From Streptomyces flavotricini (GTDB taxonomy: Bacteria; Actinomycetota; Actinomycetes; Streptomycetales; Streptomycetaceae): a stretch of DNA of 64,000 nucleotides. Positions within the stretch are counted from its first letter, which is position 1; each line of letters begins with the position of its first letter. The notes under the pieces are model-generated. The model had not been told where the DNA came from. It was given only the letters and a program-made list of their open reading frames with translations, and ran no database searches. Positions 24,201-31,542 of this stretch are shown one piece after another. The translations under genes and the position numbers were made by a program. The stretch is from NCBI RefSeq assembly GCF_020639365.1, contig NZ_JAINUL010000001.1:6139658-6203657 (forward strand), read 5' to 3'.

Positions 24201-26547
24201 GTACGCCGCCTACTCCGTCGACCCCCGCGACCGGGACCGCGTACGGGAGGCCCTGCGCGGCCAGCTCGTGGCGAGCGCCCGCGCCGCGACCGGCGCCGTA
24301 CTCGCCGCGACCGGCGTCCAGCTCGCCGGCGTGCTCGACGACCTGTACGCGAACACCGCCGCCCTCGGACCGGTCTTCAAGGACGGCCGCCCCACCCTCT
24401 CCGTCTGGGCCCCCACCGCCCGCCAGGTCGCCCTCGAACTCGACGGCCGCACCGTCCCCATGCGCCGCGACGACACCACCGGCGTCTGGTCGGTGCGCGG
24501 CGAACGCGGCTGGACGGGCAAGCCCTACCGCTACGACGTGACCGTGTGGGCCCCGAGCACCCGCAGGATGGTCCGCAACCTCGTCACCGACCCGTACTCC
24601 ACCGCCCTGACCACCGACTCCACGTACAGCCTGGCCGTCGACCTGGCCGACCCGAAGCTGGCCCCGCCCGGCTGGCGCGGCCTGCGCAAGCCCGCGGCCG
24701 TCCCCTTCACCTCCGCCCAGATCCAGGAGCTCCACATCCGCGACTTCTCGGTCGCGGACCCCACGAGCGCCCACCCCGGCCAGTACCTGGCGTTCACGGA
24801 CACCGGCTCGGCGGGCATGCAGCACCTGCGCGCGCTCGCCGCCTCCGGCACCTCCTACGTCCACCTCCTCCCCGCCTTCGACATCGGCACGATCCCGGAG
24901 AAGCCCTCCGACCGCACCGAACCCGCCTGCGACCTGAAGGTGTACGCGCCGGACTCGCCCGAGCAGCAGGCCTGCGTGGCCGCCGCGGCGGCGAAGGACG
25001 CGTACAACTGGGGCTACGACCCGCTGCACTACACGGTGCCGGAGGGCTCGTACGCGAGCGACCCGAACGGCACGGCCCGTACGGTCGAGTTCCGAAGGAT
25101 GGTCCAGTCCCTGAACGGAGCCGGCCTGCGGACCGTCATGGACGTGGTCTACAACCACACCGTGGCCTCCGGCCAGTCCGACAAGTCCGTCCTCGACCGG
25201 ATCGTGCCGGGCTACTACCAGCGGCTGCTGGCGGACGGCTCGGTCGCCAACTCCACCTGCTGCGCCAACACCGCGCCCGAGAACGCCATGATGGGCCGGC
25301 TCGTCGTGGACTCGATCGTCACCTGGGCGAAGGAGTACAAGGTCGACGGCTTCCGCTTCGACCTGATGGGCCACCACCCGAAGGAGAACATCCTCGCCGT
25401 CCGCAAGGCACTCGACGCCCTGACCGTCGCCAAGGACGGGGTCGACGGCAAGAAGATCATCCTGTACGGGGAGGGCTGGAACTTCGGCGAGGTCGCGGAC
25501 GACGCCCGCTTCGTCCAGGCCACGCAGAAGAACATGGCCGGCACCGGCATCGCCACCTTCTCGGACCGCTCGCGCGACGCCGTCCGCGGCGGCGGCCCCT
25601 TCGACGAGGACCCGCGCGTCCAGGGCTTCGCCTCCGGCCTGTTCACCGCCCCGAACGCCTCGCCCGCGAACGGCACGGCGGAGCAGCAGCGGGCCCGCCT
25701 GCTGCACGACCAGGACCTGATCAAGGTCGGGCTGTCCGGCAACCTCGCCTCGTACGCCTTCACGGACAGCTCGGGCCGGCACACCTCGGGCTCCGAGGTG
25801 GACTACAACGGCTCCCCGGCCGGGTACGCGGCGGCCCCCGGCGACGCCCTCGCCTACGCCGACGCGCACGACAACGAGACCCTGGCCGACGCCCTGGCCT
25901 ACAAGCTGGCGCCGGGCACCTCGGCCGCGGACCAGGCCCGGATGCAGGTCCTGGCGATGGCCGTCGGCACCCTCTCGCAGGGCCCGTCGCTGACCCAGGC
26001 CGGAACGGACCTGCTGCGCTCGAAGTCCCTCGACCGCAACTCGTACGACAGCGGCGACTGGTTCAACGCCGTCCACTGGGACTGCCGCGAAGGCAACGGC
26101 TTCGGCCGCGGCCTGCCCCCGGCCGCCGACAACGCTTCCAAGTGGCCCTACGCGAAGCCGCTGCTGGCCGGCGGCAAGGCACCGGGCTGCACCGAGATCA
26201 CGGGCGCGTCCGCCGCCTACCGCGACCTGCTGCGGATCCGTACGACGGAGCGGGCCTTCGCCCTCACCACGCCCGAGGCGGTCCAGGCGGCGCTCGCCTT
26301 CCCGCTCTCCGGCAAGGACGAGACCCCGGGGGTGATCACGATGACCCTCGGCGACCTGGTGGTGGTCTTCAACGCCACCCCCGCCGCCCGGTCCCAGCGC
26401 GTCCCGGCCCTCGCGGGCACCGCCTACGCCCTGCACCCGGTCCAGGCGGCCGGCTCCGACCCCGTGGTCAGGCAGGCGACGTACGACGCGAAGACGGGAG
26501 AGTTCACGACGCCGCCGCGCACGGTCGCCGTCTTCACACGACGGTGA
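21205..26547 (+). CDS. Secreted bifunctional alpha-amylase/pullulanase
   Basis: The protein has 1780 residues and starts at TTG 21205, seven bases after AAGGAG. The signal peptide is residues 1-27. Module 1 (about 45-610) is a GH13 amylase with intact catalytic motifs DGFRIDTVKH (about 300), FGEVYSAD (about 338) and FLGNHDMG (about 408). Then come a beta-sandwich region, two PUD/CBM41 units (VVHYRRPDGDYTNWRLYAWGD and VLHYQRPDGAYDGWGLHVW, about 710-905) and a pullulanase N-domain (FKDGRPTLSVWAPTARQVAL). The pullulanase catalytic part has YNWGYDPLHY, DGFRFDLMGHH (about 1386), YGEGWNFG (about 1422) and AHDNET (about 1554). Two full catalytic centres would cut alpha-1,4 and alpha-1,6 bonds. Its 3' end overlaps the convergent GNAT gene by 14 bases. 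Confidence 0.95.
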   Translation: MIRPAAGVLAAALAVTLLPALPAAASAPPAPPSDAKLAAEPARHDLTREQFYFVLPDRFANGDPRNDTGGLTGSRLETGLDPTDKGFYQGGDLKGLTDRLDYIKGLGTTAIWMAPIFKNQPVQGKGADVSAGYHGYWITDFTQVDPHFGTNADLERLIGKAHAKGMKVFFDVITNHTADVVDYREQSYSYLSKGAFPYLTKDGVPFDDSDYADGKRKFPAVDAESFPRTPFVPDAKKNLKAPAWLNDPTMYHDRGDSTFSGDSSEQGDFFGLDDLWTERPEVVSGMEKIYEKWVKDFSIDGFRIDTVKHVNTGFWTQWATALDKYAAQHGRKNFFMFGEVYSADTAVTSPYVTQGRLDATLDFPLQDAIRAYASQGAAASRLGSVLADDYRYTTDKANAYEQVTFLGNHDMGRFGSFLKQDRPGAGEQELLDRYRLANELMFFSRGNPVVYSGDEQGFTGAGGDKDARQPLFGTRIADYLDDDQLATARTHASDAYDPGHPLYKQISALSKLTKDHPALRDGVQSERFADGSVYAFARTDARSRTEYLVAANNAAEARTVELDAPAGAQYRTLYGGSALLRASAAGKLTVTVPALGSVVLQGISPLAAPATKPALTLKAPAPGATGTVELSADVTGGGLNRVVFAAQTGTGAWQVLGSADHAPYKVTQHVTAPAGTALRYKAVVVDSRGRTASALAESVSGQVPPTPVPTATQRDYAVVHYRRPDGDYTNWRLYAWGDLADGEATPWPAGHDFTGRDAYGAFAHVRLKPGASSIGYLVIDKDGNKDVATDRTLDVTKSGEVWLEQGKEAATTERPVYPPQDQAKAVLHYQRPDGAYDGWGLHVWTGAATPTDWSKPLMPARTDSYGAVYEVPLAAGATSLSYILHKGDEKDLPTDQSLDLKATGHEVWMLGGRAPYLLPQPAGSSAALDLTKSEAVWIDRSTLAWNAPATAASVQLLASREGTITAEDGVLRADGAQWLRLAKTELTAAQKQEFPHLATYAAYSVDPRDRDRVREALRGQLVASARAATGAVLAATGVQLAGVLDDLYANTAALGPVFKDGRPTLSVWAPTARQVALELDGRTVPMRRDDTTGVWSVRGERGWTGKPYRYDVTVWAPSTRRMVRNLVTDPYSTALTTDSTYSLAVDLADPKLAPPGWRGLRKPAAVPFTSAQIQELHIRDFSVADPTSAHPGQYLAFTDTGSAGMQHLRALAASGTSYVHLLPAFDIGTIPEKPSDRTEPACDLKVYAPDSPEQQACVAAAAAKDAYNWGYDPLHYTVPEGSYASDPNGTARTVEFRRMVQSLNGAGLRTVMDVVYNHTVASGQSDKSVLDRIVPGYYQRLLADGSVANSTCCANTAPENAMMGRLVVDSIVTWAKEYKVDGFRFDLMGHHPKENILAVRKALDALTVAKDGVDGKKIILYGEGWNFGEVADDARFVQATQKNMAGTGIATFSDRSRDAVRGGGPFDEDPRVQGFASGLFTAPNASPANGTAEQQRARLLHDQDLIKVGLSGNLASYAFTDSSGRHTSGSEVDYNGSPAGYAAAPGDALAYADAHDNETLADALAYKLAPGTSAADQARMQVLAMAVGTLSQGPSLTQAGTDLLRSKSLDRNSYDSGDWFNAVHWDCREGNGFGRGLPPAADNASKWPYAKPLLAGGKAPGCTEITGASAAYRDLLRIRTTERAFALTTPEAVQAALAFPLSGKDETPGVITMTLGDLVVVFNATPAARSQRVPALAGTAYALHPVQAAGSDPVVRQATYDAKTGEFTTPPRTVAVFTRR

Positions 26548-27070
26548 GCTGATCGAGCCGCTTCTCGAGCAGGATCACCCCGTACACCCGCCCGTCCTTG
26601 CCCTCCTTGTGGGGGAACTCCCCGACCACCCGGTAGCCCGCGCCCCGGTAGTACGCGAGCAGCCGGGGGTTGGTGGAGACGCAGTCCAGCCGCGCCCGCG
26701 GCAGTCCGGAACCGGCGATCCGGCGCTCGGCATGTTCGAGTATCCGCCGTCCGGCGCCCGCGGGCGCGGTTTCGCGGTCCACCATCAGCCGGTGCACGTA
26801 TCCGGCGACCGGCGGCTGCACGCCCCAGGCCTCCTCGTCGGACCACCACAGCTCGTACGCGCCGATGATCCGCCCGTCGGGGTCACCGGCGAGCCACACC
26901 TCGCCCTCGCGCATCTTCGTCAGGAAGTGCGCGGCGTCCTTGTCCCCGGGCTTCCACTGGTCGATCCCGTGCTTGCGCATCCACCGGGCGGCCTGGTCGT
27001 ACAGGGTCACCAGCGCGGCGGCGTCCTTCTCCGCGGCACGCCGGAACAAGATCCCGTCATTAATGATCAC
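26534..27070 (-). CDS. GNAT-family N-acetyltransferase
   Basis: The 178-residue protein starts at GTG 27070; no ribosome site is apparent. The GNAT fold shows in ILFRRAAEKDAAALVTLYDQA, GYVHRLMVDRETAPAGAGRRILEHAE (acetyl-CoA loop, though the usual R-x-x-G-x-G/A is loose) and ARLDCVSTNPRLLAYYRGAGYRVVGEF. It would transfer an acetyl group to an amine; the substrate is unknown. It is last in a same-strand run with a TetR, a ferredoxin reductase and a di-iron protein. Confidence 0.85.
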   Translation of the reverse strand: MIINDGILFRRAAEKDAAALVTLYDQAARWMRKHGIDQWKPGDKDAAHFLTKMREGEVWLAGDPDGRIIGAYELWWSDEEAWGVQPPVAGYVHRLMVDRETAPAGAGRRILEHAERRIAGSGLPRARLDCVSTNPRLLAYYRGAGYRVVGEFPHKEGKDGRVYGVILLEKRLDQLTVV

Positions 27071-27092
27071 GGGCGCATTATCACGCGGATGA

Positions 27093-27815
27093 TCACCGGG
27101 GGTCGGTAACGGCGGCCTCCACCGTCGGCGGCACCAGCCCCACGAGCCGCCCGACCAGCTCCCCGAACGGCCCGTCGGCCGGCTCGTCGCGAAGGATCCG
27201 GCCGAGGACGGCGGCCATCTCCGCGTCGTACGCGGCGCTCACGGCGGCCAGCGCGGCGAAGTCGTGCACGAGCTGCAACTCCAGCTCGGCCCGCGGGATC
27301 TTGCGCCCCTCCAGCCAGATCAGCGCGGTGGACTCCGCCAGCGACACCCAGGACCGCACCACGAGCTCCAGCCGCGCGGGCGGGTCCTCGATGCCGATGT
27401 GCGTCACGATCTGCTCGTAAGCGGCCTGCCGGACCTCGTCGATCATCGCGTTGGTCCGGTTGCTGCCGACGGCCGGGCCGCCGCGCATCAGTGCCGAGAA
27501 ACCGGGCCCGTGGTCGTCGACGAACGCGAAGAACCGGCCCATGACGCGCAGCAGCCGTGCCCCGAGCGGCCCCTCCCGGGGCTCGACGAAGCGCTGCGCG
27601 AGCTCGTCGGCGGCCCGCCGCAGAGCGGCCTCGTACAGGCTCAACTTGCCAGGGAAGTAGTGGTAGACGAGCGGCCGCGATATCCCCGCGGCCGCCGCGA
27701 TCTCGTCGATCGACACGTCGTCGGGCGACCTGAGGCTGAACAGCTCCAGGGCCACGCCGATCAGCTGCTGCCGCCGCTCCTCGACACCCATCCTGCGCCG
27801 CGTCCCGGTAGTCAT
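27093..27815 (-). CDS. TetR-family regulator
   Basis: The 240-residue protein starts at ATG 27815 (an in-frame ATG at 27824 is possible). The HTH is at residues about 8-58: EERRQQLIGVALELFSLRS, IDEIAAAAGISRPLVYHYFPGKLSLYEAALR. The C-terminal ligand domain is of the common actinobacterial TetR type. It sits 31 bases after the ferredoxin reductase gene, in the same direction, and may regulate that operon. The ligand is unknown. Confidence 0.9.
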   Translation of the reverse strand: MTTGTRRRMGVEERRQQLIGVALELFSLRSPDDVSIDEIAAAAGISRPLVYHYFPGKLSLYEAALRRAADELAQRFVEPREGPLGARLLRVMGRFFAFVDDHGPGFSALMRGGPAVGSNRTNAMIDEVRQAAYEQIVTHIGIEDPPARLELVVRSWVSLAESTALIWLEGRKIPRAELELQLVHDFAALAAVSAAYDAEMAAVLGRILRDEPADGPFGELVGRLVGLVPPTVEAAVTDPR

Positions 27816-27846
27816 GCGCAACACCCTACTGGGCCTGCGGCGACGC

Positions 27847-28896
27847 TCAGAGGTCGAGGACCAGGTGGTCGTCCTGGGCGCGGGAGACGCACAGCAGCAT
27901 CGAGTCCTCGCGCTCCTGGTCCGTGAGGAGGGTGTCGCGGTGGTCGACCTCGCCCGCGAGGACGCGGTGTTGGCAGGTACCGCAGAAGCCCTGCTCGCAG
28001 GAGTACGGGGTGTCGGGCAGCTCCCGGCGGACCGCGGCCAGGGTGGTTTCGCCCGCCGCGACCTCGATCGTGCGGCCCGAGCGGTGGAGTTCCACCGTGA
28101 AGGGCCGGGAGGTTGCCGTCGTGGGCGTCGTCGCCGTGAAGCGTTCGAGGTGGACCGCAGCGGTGGGCGGGGCCGCTTCCCGGACCGCGTTCATCAAGGG
28201 GGCCGGGCCGCAGCAGTAGACGAGGGTGCCGGGGGGCGTCGCGCCGAGAGCGCTCAGGTCGGGCAGGCCCGCCTCGTCCTCGGGGACGAGGGTGACCCGG
28301 GAACCGTACGCGGCCAGTTCGGCGGTGAACGGCATGGAGGAGCGCGAGCGGCCGCCGTACAGGAGGGTCCAGTCCGCGCCCGCCGCCGTGGCCTCGCGCA
28401 GCATCGGGAGGACCGGCGTGATGCCGATGCCGCCCGCGACGAAGACGTACGAGGAGGACGGCACCAGCTCGAAGCGGTTGCGGGGCGGGCGTACGGGGAG
28501 CTCCGCGCCCTCCACCAGCTGGGCGTGCGCCTCCCGGGATCCGCCGCGGCCGTCCTCGATCAGCCGGATCGCGATCGTGTAGCGGCCCGTGTCGGCCGGA
28601 TCGCCGCAGAGGCTGTACTGGCGGACCAGGCCGGACGGGAGCTGTACGTCCACGTGCGCGCCCGGGGCCCACGGCGGGAGCTCCGGGGATTCGAGGGTGA
28701 GCATCAGCACCCCGTCCGCGGGCTCCGTACGGGAGGTGATCAGCGCGGGCAGCCAGCGCCGCGGGGAGTGGCCCGAGACCGGGGTGTCCAGCGCCGGGAG
28801 GGGCCACAGCGGGGAGCGGGCGATGCGCCCCCGTAGGGCGCGCCGGGCCAGCAGCGCCGCGCCCGCCACCGCCGCCAGCTTCAGGGCGCGGCTCAT
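27847..28896 (-). CDS. Ferredoxin reductase with C-terminal 2Fe-2S domain
   Basis: The 349-residue protein starts at ATG 28896 in an ATGA overlap with the upstream gene. Domains in order: a short hydrophobic N-terminus; an FAD-binding barrel with RQYSLCGDP (about 110); an NAD(P)H domain with GGIGITPVLPML (about 175) and the terminal CCGPAPLM; and a plant-type ferredoxin with CEQGFCGTCQHRV (about 300) and a fourth Cys in MLLCVSRA. It passes electrons from NAD(P)H to an oxygenase. The likely partner is the di-iron protein encoded just before it. Confidence 0.93.
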   Translation of the reverse strand: MSRALKLAAVAGAALLARRALRGRIARSPLWPLPALDTPVSGHSPRRWLPALITSRTEPADGVLMLTLESPELPPWAPGAHVDVQLPSGLVRQYSLCGDPADTGRYTIAIRLIEDGRGGSREAHAQLVEGAELPVRPPRNRFELVPSSSYVFVAGGIGITPVLPMLREATAAGADWTLLYGGRSRSSMPFTAELAAYGSRVTLVPEDEAGLPDLSALGATPPGTLVYCCGPAPLMNAVREAAPPTAAVHLERFTATTPTTATSRPFTVELHRSGRTIEVAAGETTLAAVRRELPDTPYSCEQGFCGTCQHRVLAGEVDHRDTLLTDQEREDSMLLCVSRAQDDHLVLDL

Positions 28897-29789
28897 GCGG
28901 TGGCACCGCCGTTCGCGCCGGGGGAGGAGGCCAGGTAGGCCACGGCCTGGGCCGTGGAGCCCTCCTGGGACGGGTGGTACGAACGGGACAGGTACGTCGG
29001 GATCGACTTGAGCATCGCGCCCGCCGAGGGCAGCGTGCCCTGCCGGCCGGCCCGGAAGAACTGGCCCAGGGAGGCCTTGGCGGCGGGCAGTTCCGGGTCG
29101 TTCTCCATGAAGAAGCGGGCGCCCCGCTGCCAGAGGAAGACGAGCGCCGTGAAGGCGGTGGCCCAGGTGCGGGCCCGCCGGTGGTAGCCGCCGTCCACGT
29201 GCATGAAGAGGTCGAAGGCCACCGAGCGGTGCTCCACCTCCTCCGCACCGTGCCAGCGCAGCAGGTCCAGCATCACGGGGTCCGCGCCCCGGCGGTCCAG
29301 TTCGTCCGCGTTGAGCACCCAGTCCCCGAGGAACGCCGTGTAGTGCTCGATCGCCGCGATCAGCGCGACCCGCTCCATGAGCCACCAGTGCCGGGCCTTG
29401 CCCGGAGGCAGTGTCCGGTCGCCGAGCAGCTTCTCGAAGAGCCAGTCCACCTGCGCCGTGTAGGGCGTAGGGTCCAGGCCCAGCCGCTTGAGGTGGGGGA
29501 GCACGTCGTCGTGGGCGGCGGCGTGCATGGCCTCCTGCCCGATGAACCCGACGACGTCCGCGCGCAGTTGCTCGTCCTTGACGTACGGGAGCACCTGCTT
29601 GTAGACGTGCACGAACCAGCGCTCGCCCGCGGGCAGCAGCAGGTGCAGCACGTTGATGGTGTGGGTGGCGAACGGGTCGCCCGGCAGCCAGTGGAGCGGG
29701 GTGTCCTCCCAGCCGAAGGACACGTTCCGCGCCTTGAGCTCGATGTGCTCCGACGCCACGGGGGCGGGCGCGTGCGGCGTATTAGACAT
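28893..29789 (-). CDS. Ferritin-like di-iron protein (annotated family: predicted metal-dependent hydrolase, PF10118)
   Basis: The 298-residue protein starts at ATG 29789. It matches the PF10118/COG3687 family. Helices carry carboxylate/histidine motifs that look like a di-iron centre: FIGQEAMHAAAHDD (ExxH, about 82-95), AAIEHYTAFLG (about 148) and WHGAEEVEHRSVAFD (ExxH, about 180). There is no signal peptide. It is coupled to a ferredoxin reductase (ATGA), the usual partner of di-iron oxygenases and desaturases. I infer an oxygenase role rather than hydrolysis; the substrate, perhaps a lipid, is unknown. Confidence 0.85.
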   Translation of the reverse strand: MSNTPHAPAPVASEHIELKARNVSFGWEDTPLHWLPGDPFATHTINVLHLLLPAGERWFVHVYKQVLPYVKDEQLRADVVGFIGQEAMHAAAHDDVLPHLKRLGLDPTPYTAQVDWLFEKLLGDRTLPPGKARHWWLMERVALIAAIEHYTAFLGDWVLNADELDRRGADPVMLDLLRWHGAEEVEHRSVAFDLFMHVDGGYHRRARTWATAFTALVFLWQRGARFFMENDPELPAAKASLGQFFRAGRQGTLPSAGAMLKSIPTYLSRSYHPSQEGSTAQAVAYLASSPGANGGATA

Positions 29790-29850
29790 GGCGTCAATGT
29801 ACTGAGGGGTAGGGGAGAGGAAAACCCCTCTGCGCCCACCACTTCACGCA

Positions 29851-29887
29851 GGAGTCCCCCGGGCGCGGTACGCGCCCGGGGGACTCC
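29851..29887. terminator. 17-bp hairpin terminator
   Basis: A perfect 17-bp stem (arms 29851-29867 and 29871-29887) closes on the three-base loop GTA. It lies after the lipoprotein gene (stop 29932, minus strand) and before the di-iron protein operon on the same strand. Confidence 0.8.
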
Positions 29888-29931
29888 GGTCTGCTGCCTT
29901 CCGGTACGGCCTGGGGCTCGGCCGGTACGGC

Positions 29932-31368
29932 CTAACGCTCGGCGTGGCCGCTCGCGAGGGCCCACTCGCGGTTGAGGGCGCCCAGCGGGATCTTGCGCTC
30001 GAAGAGCGGCGTGCCGAACAGGGAGAGCTGCAGGTGCAGGTTCCCGCTCAGGTCGAAGCCGCCGTACAGCGCCCACGAGCCGCTGAGGGAGTTCTTGCCG
30101 TCGCTGGACGCGGTCGCCTTGGCGTCGGCCTCACCGCGCAGGTACGGAGCGAAGTCCGCGCTGACGCCGACGGCCCCGTACAGGCCGACGGAGGCCTCGG
30201 CGCCGAGCGCGCCCTTGACCTTGCCGGAGGCGGTGACGGTCGCCGTGACCGGCGTGCTCTTGACGTTGGACTGGCTGACCGGCGTCCAGCCCTTGCCCAG
30301 GGCGTACGTGCCGCCGACCTTGAAGTCGCCCTTGACGTCCTGCTGGACGTCGAGGGTGACGCGGCCGTCGGCCTCCACCTGGACGTAACAGGTCATGTCG
30401 AGGTTGACGACGACCGGCACCGGGCCGACCTGGATGACCGGGGCGCTGTGCAGCTTGGCGAAGGGGATCCGCTTGGGCGCCCCGGTGCTCGCGGCCGCGC
30501 GGCCCTGGAGCTCCCACTGCGAGGACCAGTCACCGCTCATGCCGAGGAAGGCGCCGCGCGGGCCGGAGCCGCCGCTGCCGTCGTACGAGAACTCCACCTG
30601 CGGGGCGAGCTGGACGAACCCGGACACCGAGGCGCCGGCCGAGGCGGGGGCGTCCGGGGCGGTGTCGACGGCGGCGTTCACGTCGAGCCGCAGGTTGCCG
30701 AGCGGCAGCTTCGCGCCCTCGGGGCCGAACTTCACGCCCCCGGTCTTGGCCCAGGAGAAGGTGACGCCCTTCATCAGGGGCTCCACGGTGACCGACGACG
30801 GGTCGACGGGGACCTTGCCGTCGGCCTTGTCGTCGTTCAGGACGGAGGCCAGCGTGGTGGAGGCGGTCTTGACCTCGGTGCCGCGGTCGGTCTTCCCGAC
30901 CACCTCGGTGACCTTGGCGAGCAGGCCGTTGGGGGCACCGGGCGCCGGTGCGCTGGCGATGACGTCACCCACGGCGACGGGCTTGTCGGCCGACGGGGAG
31001 GCGGAGGGGGACGCGGATCCGGAGGGCTTGGCGGTGGCGGAGGGGGTGGTGGACTTGCCGGGTGCGGGCCCCTGCGGGGCCTTGGCTATGACGGCCCGTC
31101 CGCTCGCCTGGTCGTACGAGGCGACCTTGAACGAGGACTGCTCCGTCCTGCCCTTCGCGCCGGCGCGGGCCACGGCCGCCGGCGTCGGAGTCCCCTGCGG
31201 CGCCGCGGCCACGTCGAGCTGCTGCGACGTGCCGTCGCCGGCGGGCGCGAGGGTGGCGGGGGCGGCCGCGTCGGCGGCGCCGGTGTGCGGGGTCGAGGAG
31301 CAGCCGGTGGCGGTGAGCGCGAGTGTGGTCAGGCCGGGGAGCAGGAGCCGTCGGGCGAGCATGCGCAC
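29932..31368 (-). CDS. Large lipoprotein of unknown function
   Basis: The 478-residue protein starts at GTG 31368, nine bases after GAAGG. ATG 31362 is also possible. A signal peptide ends in the lipobox LTATGC (Cys at about 23), so it is likely anchored outside the membrane. Residues about 105-130 are a Ser/Pro/Ala-rich linker (SATAKPSGSASPSASPSA). The rest is long beta-rich sequence with repeated VDPSSVTVEPLMKGVTFSW, GNLRLDVNAAVD and WALYGGFDLSGNLHLQLSLFG, suggesting a beta-sandwich or beta-barrel-like array. No family is recognised. An 18-bp dyad lies in its promoter region. Confidence 0.8.
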   Translation of the reverse strand: MRMLARRLLLPGLTTLALTATGCSSTPHTGAADAAAPATLAPAGDGTSQQLDVAAAPQGTPTPAAVARAGAKGRTEQSSFKVASYDQASGRAVIAKAPQGPAPGKSTTPSATAKPSGSASPSASPSADKPVAVGDVIASAPAPGAPNGLLAKVTEVVGKTDRGTEVKTASTTLASVLNDDKADGKVPVDPSSVTVEPLMKGVTFSWAKTGGVKFGPEGAKLPLGNLRLDVNAAVDTAPDAPASAGASVSGFVQLAPQVEFSYDGSGGSGPRGAFLGMSGDWSSQWELQGRAAASTGAPKRIPFAKLHSAPVIQVGPVPVVVNLDMTCYVQVEADGRVTLDVQQDVKGDFKVGGTYALGKGWTPVSQSNVKSTPVTATVTASGKVKGALGAEASVGLYGAVGVSADFAPYLRGEADAKATASSDGKNSLSGSWALYGGFDLSGNLHLQLSLFGTPLFERKIPLGALNREWALASGHAER

Positions 31369-31405
31369 GTGGGTGAACCTTCAGTACGTGAGGGGGGTGT
31401 GGGTG

Positions 31406-31423
31406 GGTTACCGCGTGGTAACC
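31406..31423. promoter_or_regulatory. Inverted repeat in lipoprotein promoter
   Basis: GGTTACC-GCGT-GGTAACC is a perfect 7-bp dyad 38 bases upstream of the lipoprotein start, where a repressor would cover the promoter. It is a candidate operator by position and symmetry; no regulator gene is adjacent. Confidence 0.45.
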
Positions 31424-31542
31424 GGAATCCGATCATGCCATGTTTGCCATGCGGCCGTCATGCCCGGATTCCGCCAACTACCCGACCAGTACTGATGGTT
31501 GAGGCACCTTACGGTTGAAGATTCACCCACGTCCTCGCGGTA

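Noticed and set aside
24079..26436. A second long minus-strand frame opposite the pullulanase part
   Set aside because: Same reason: shadow composition, no signal, no domain, no ribosome site.
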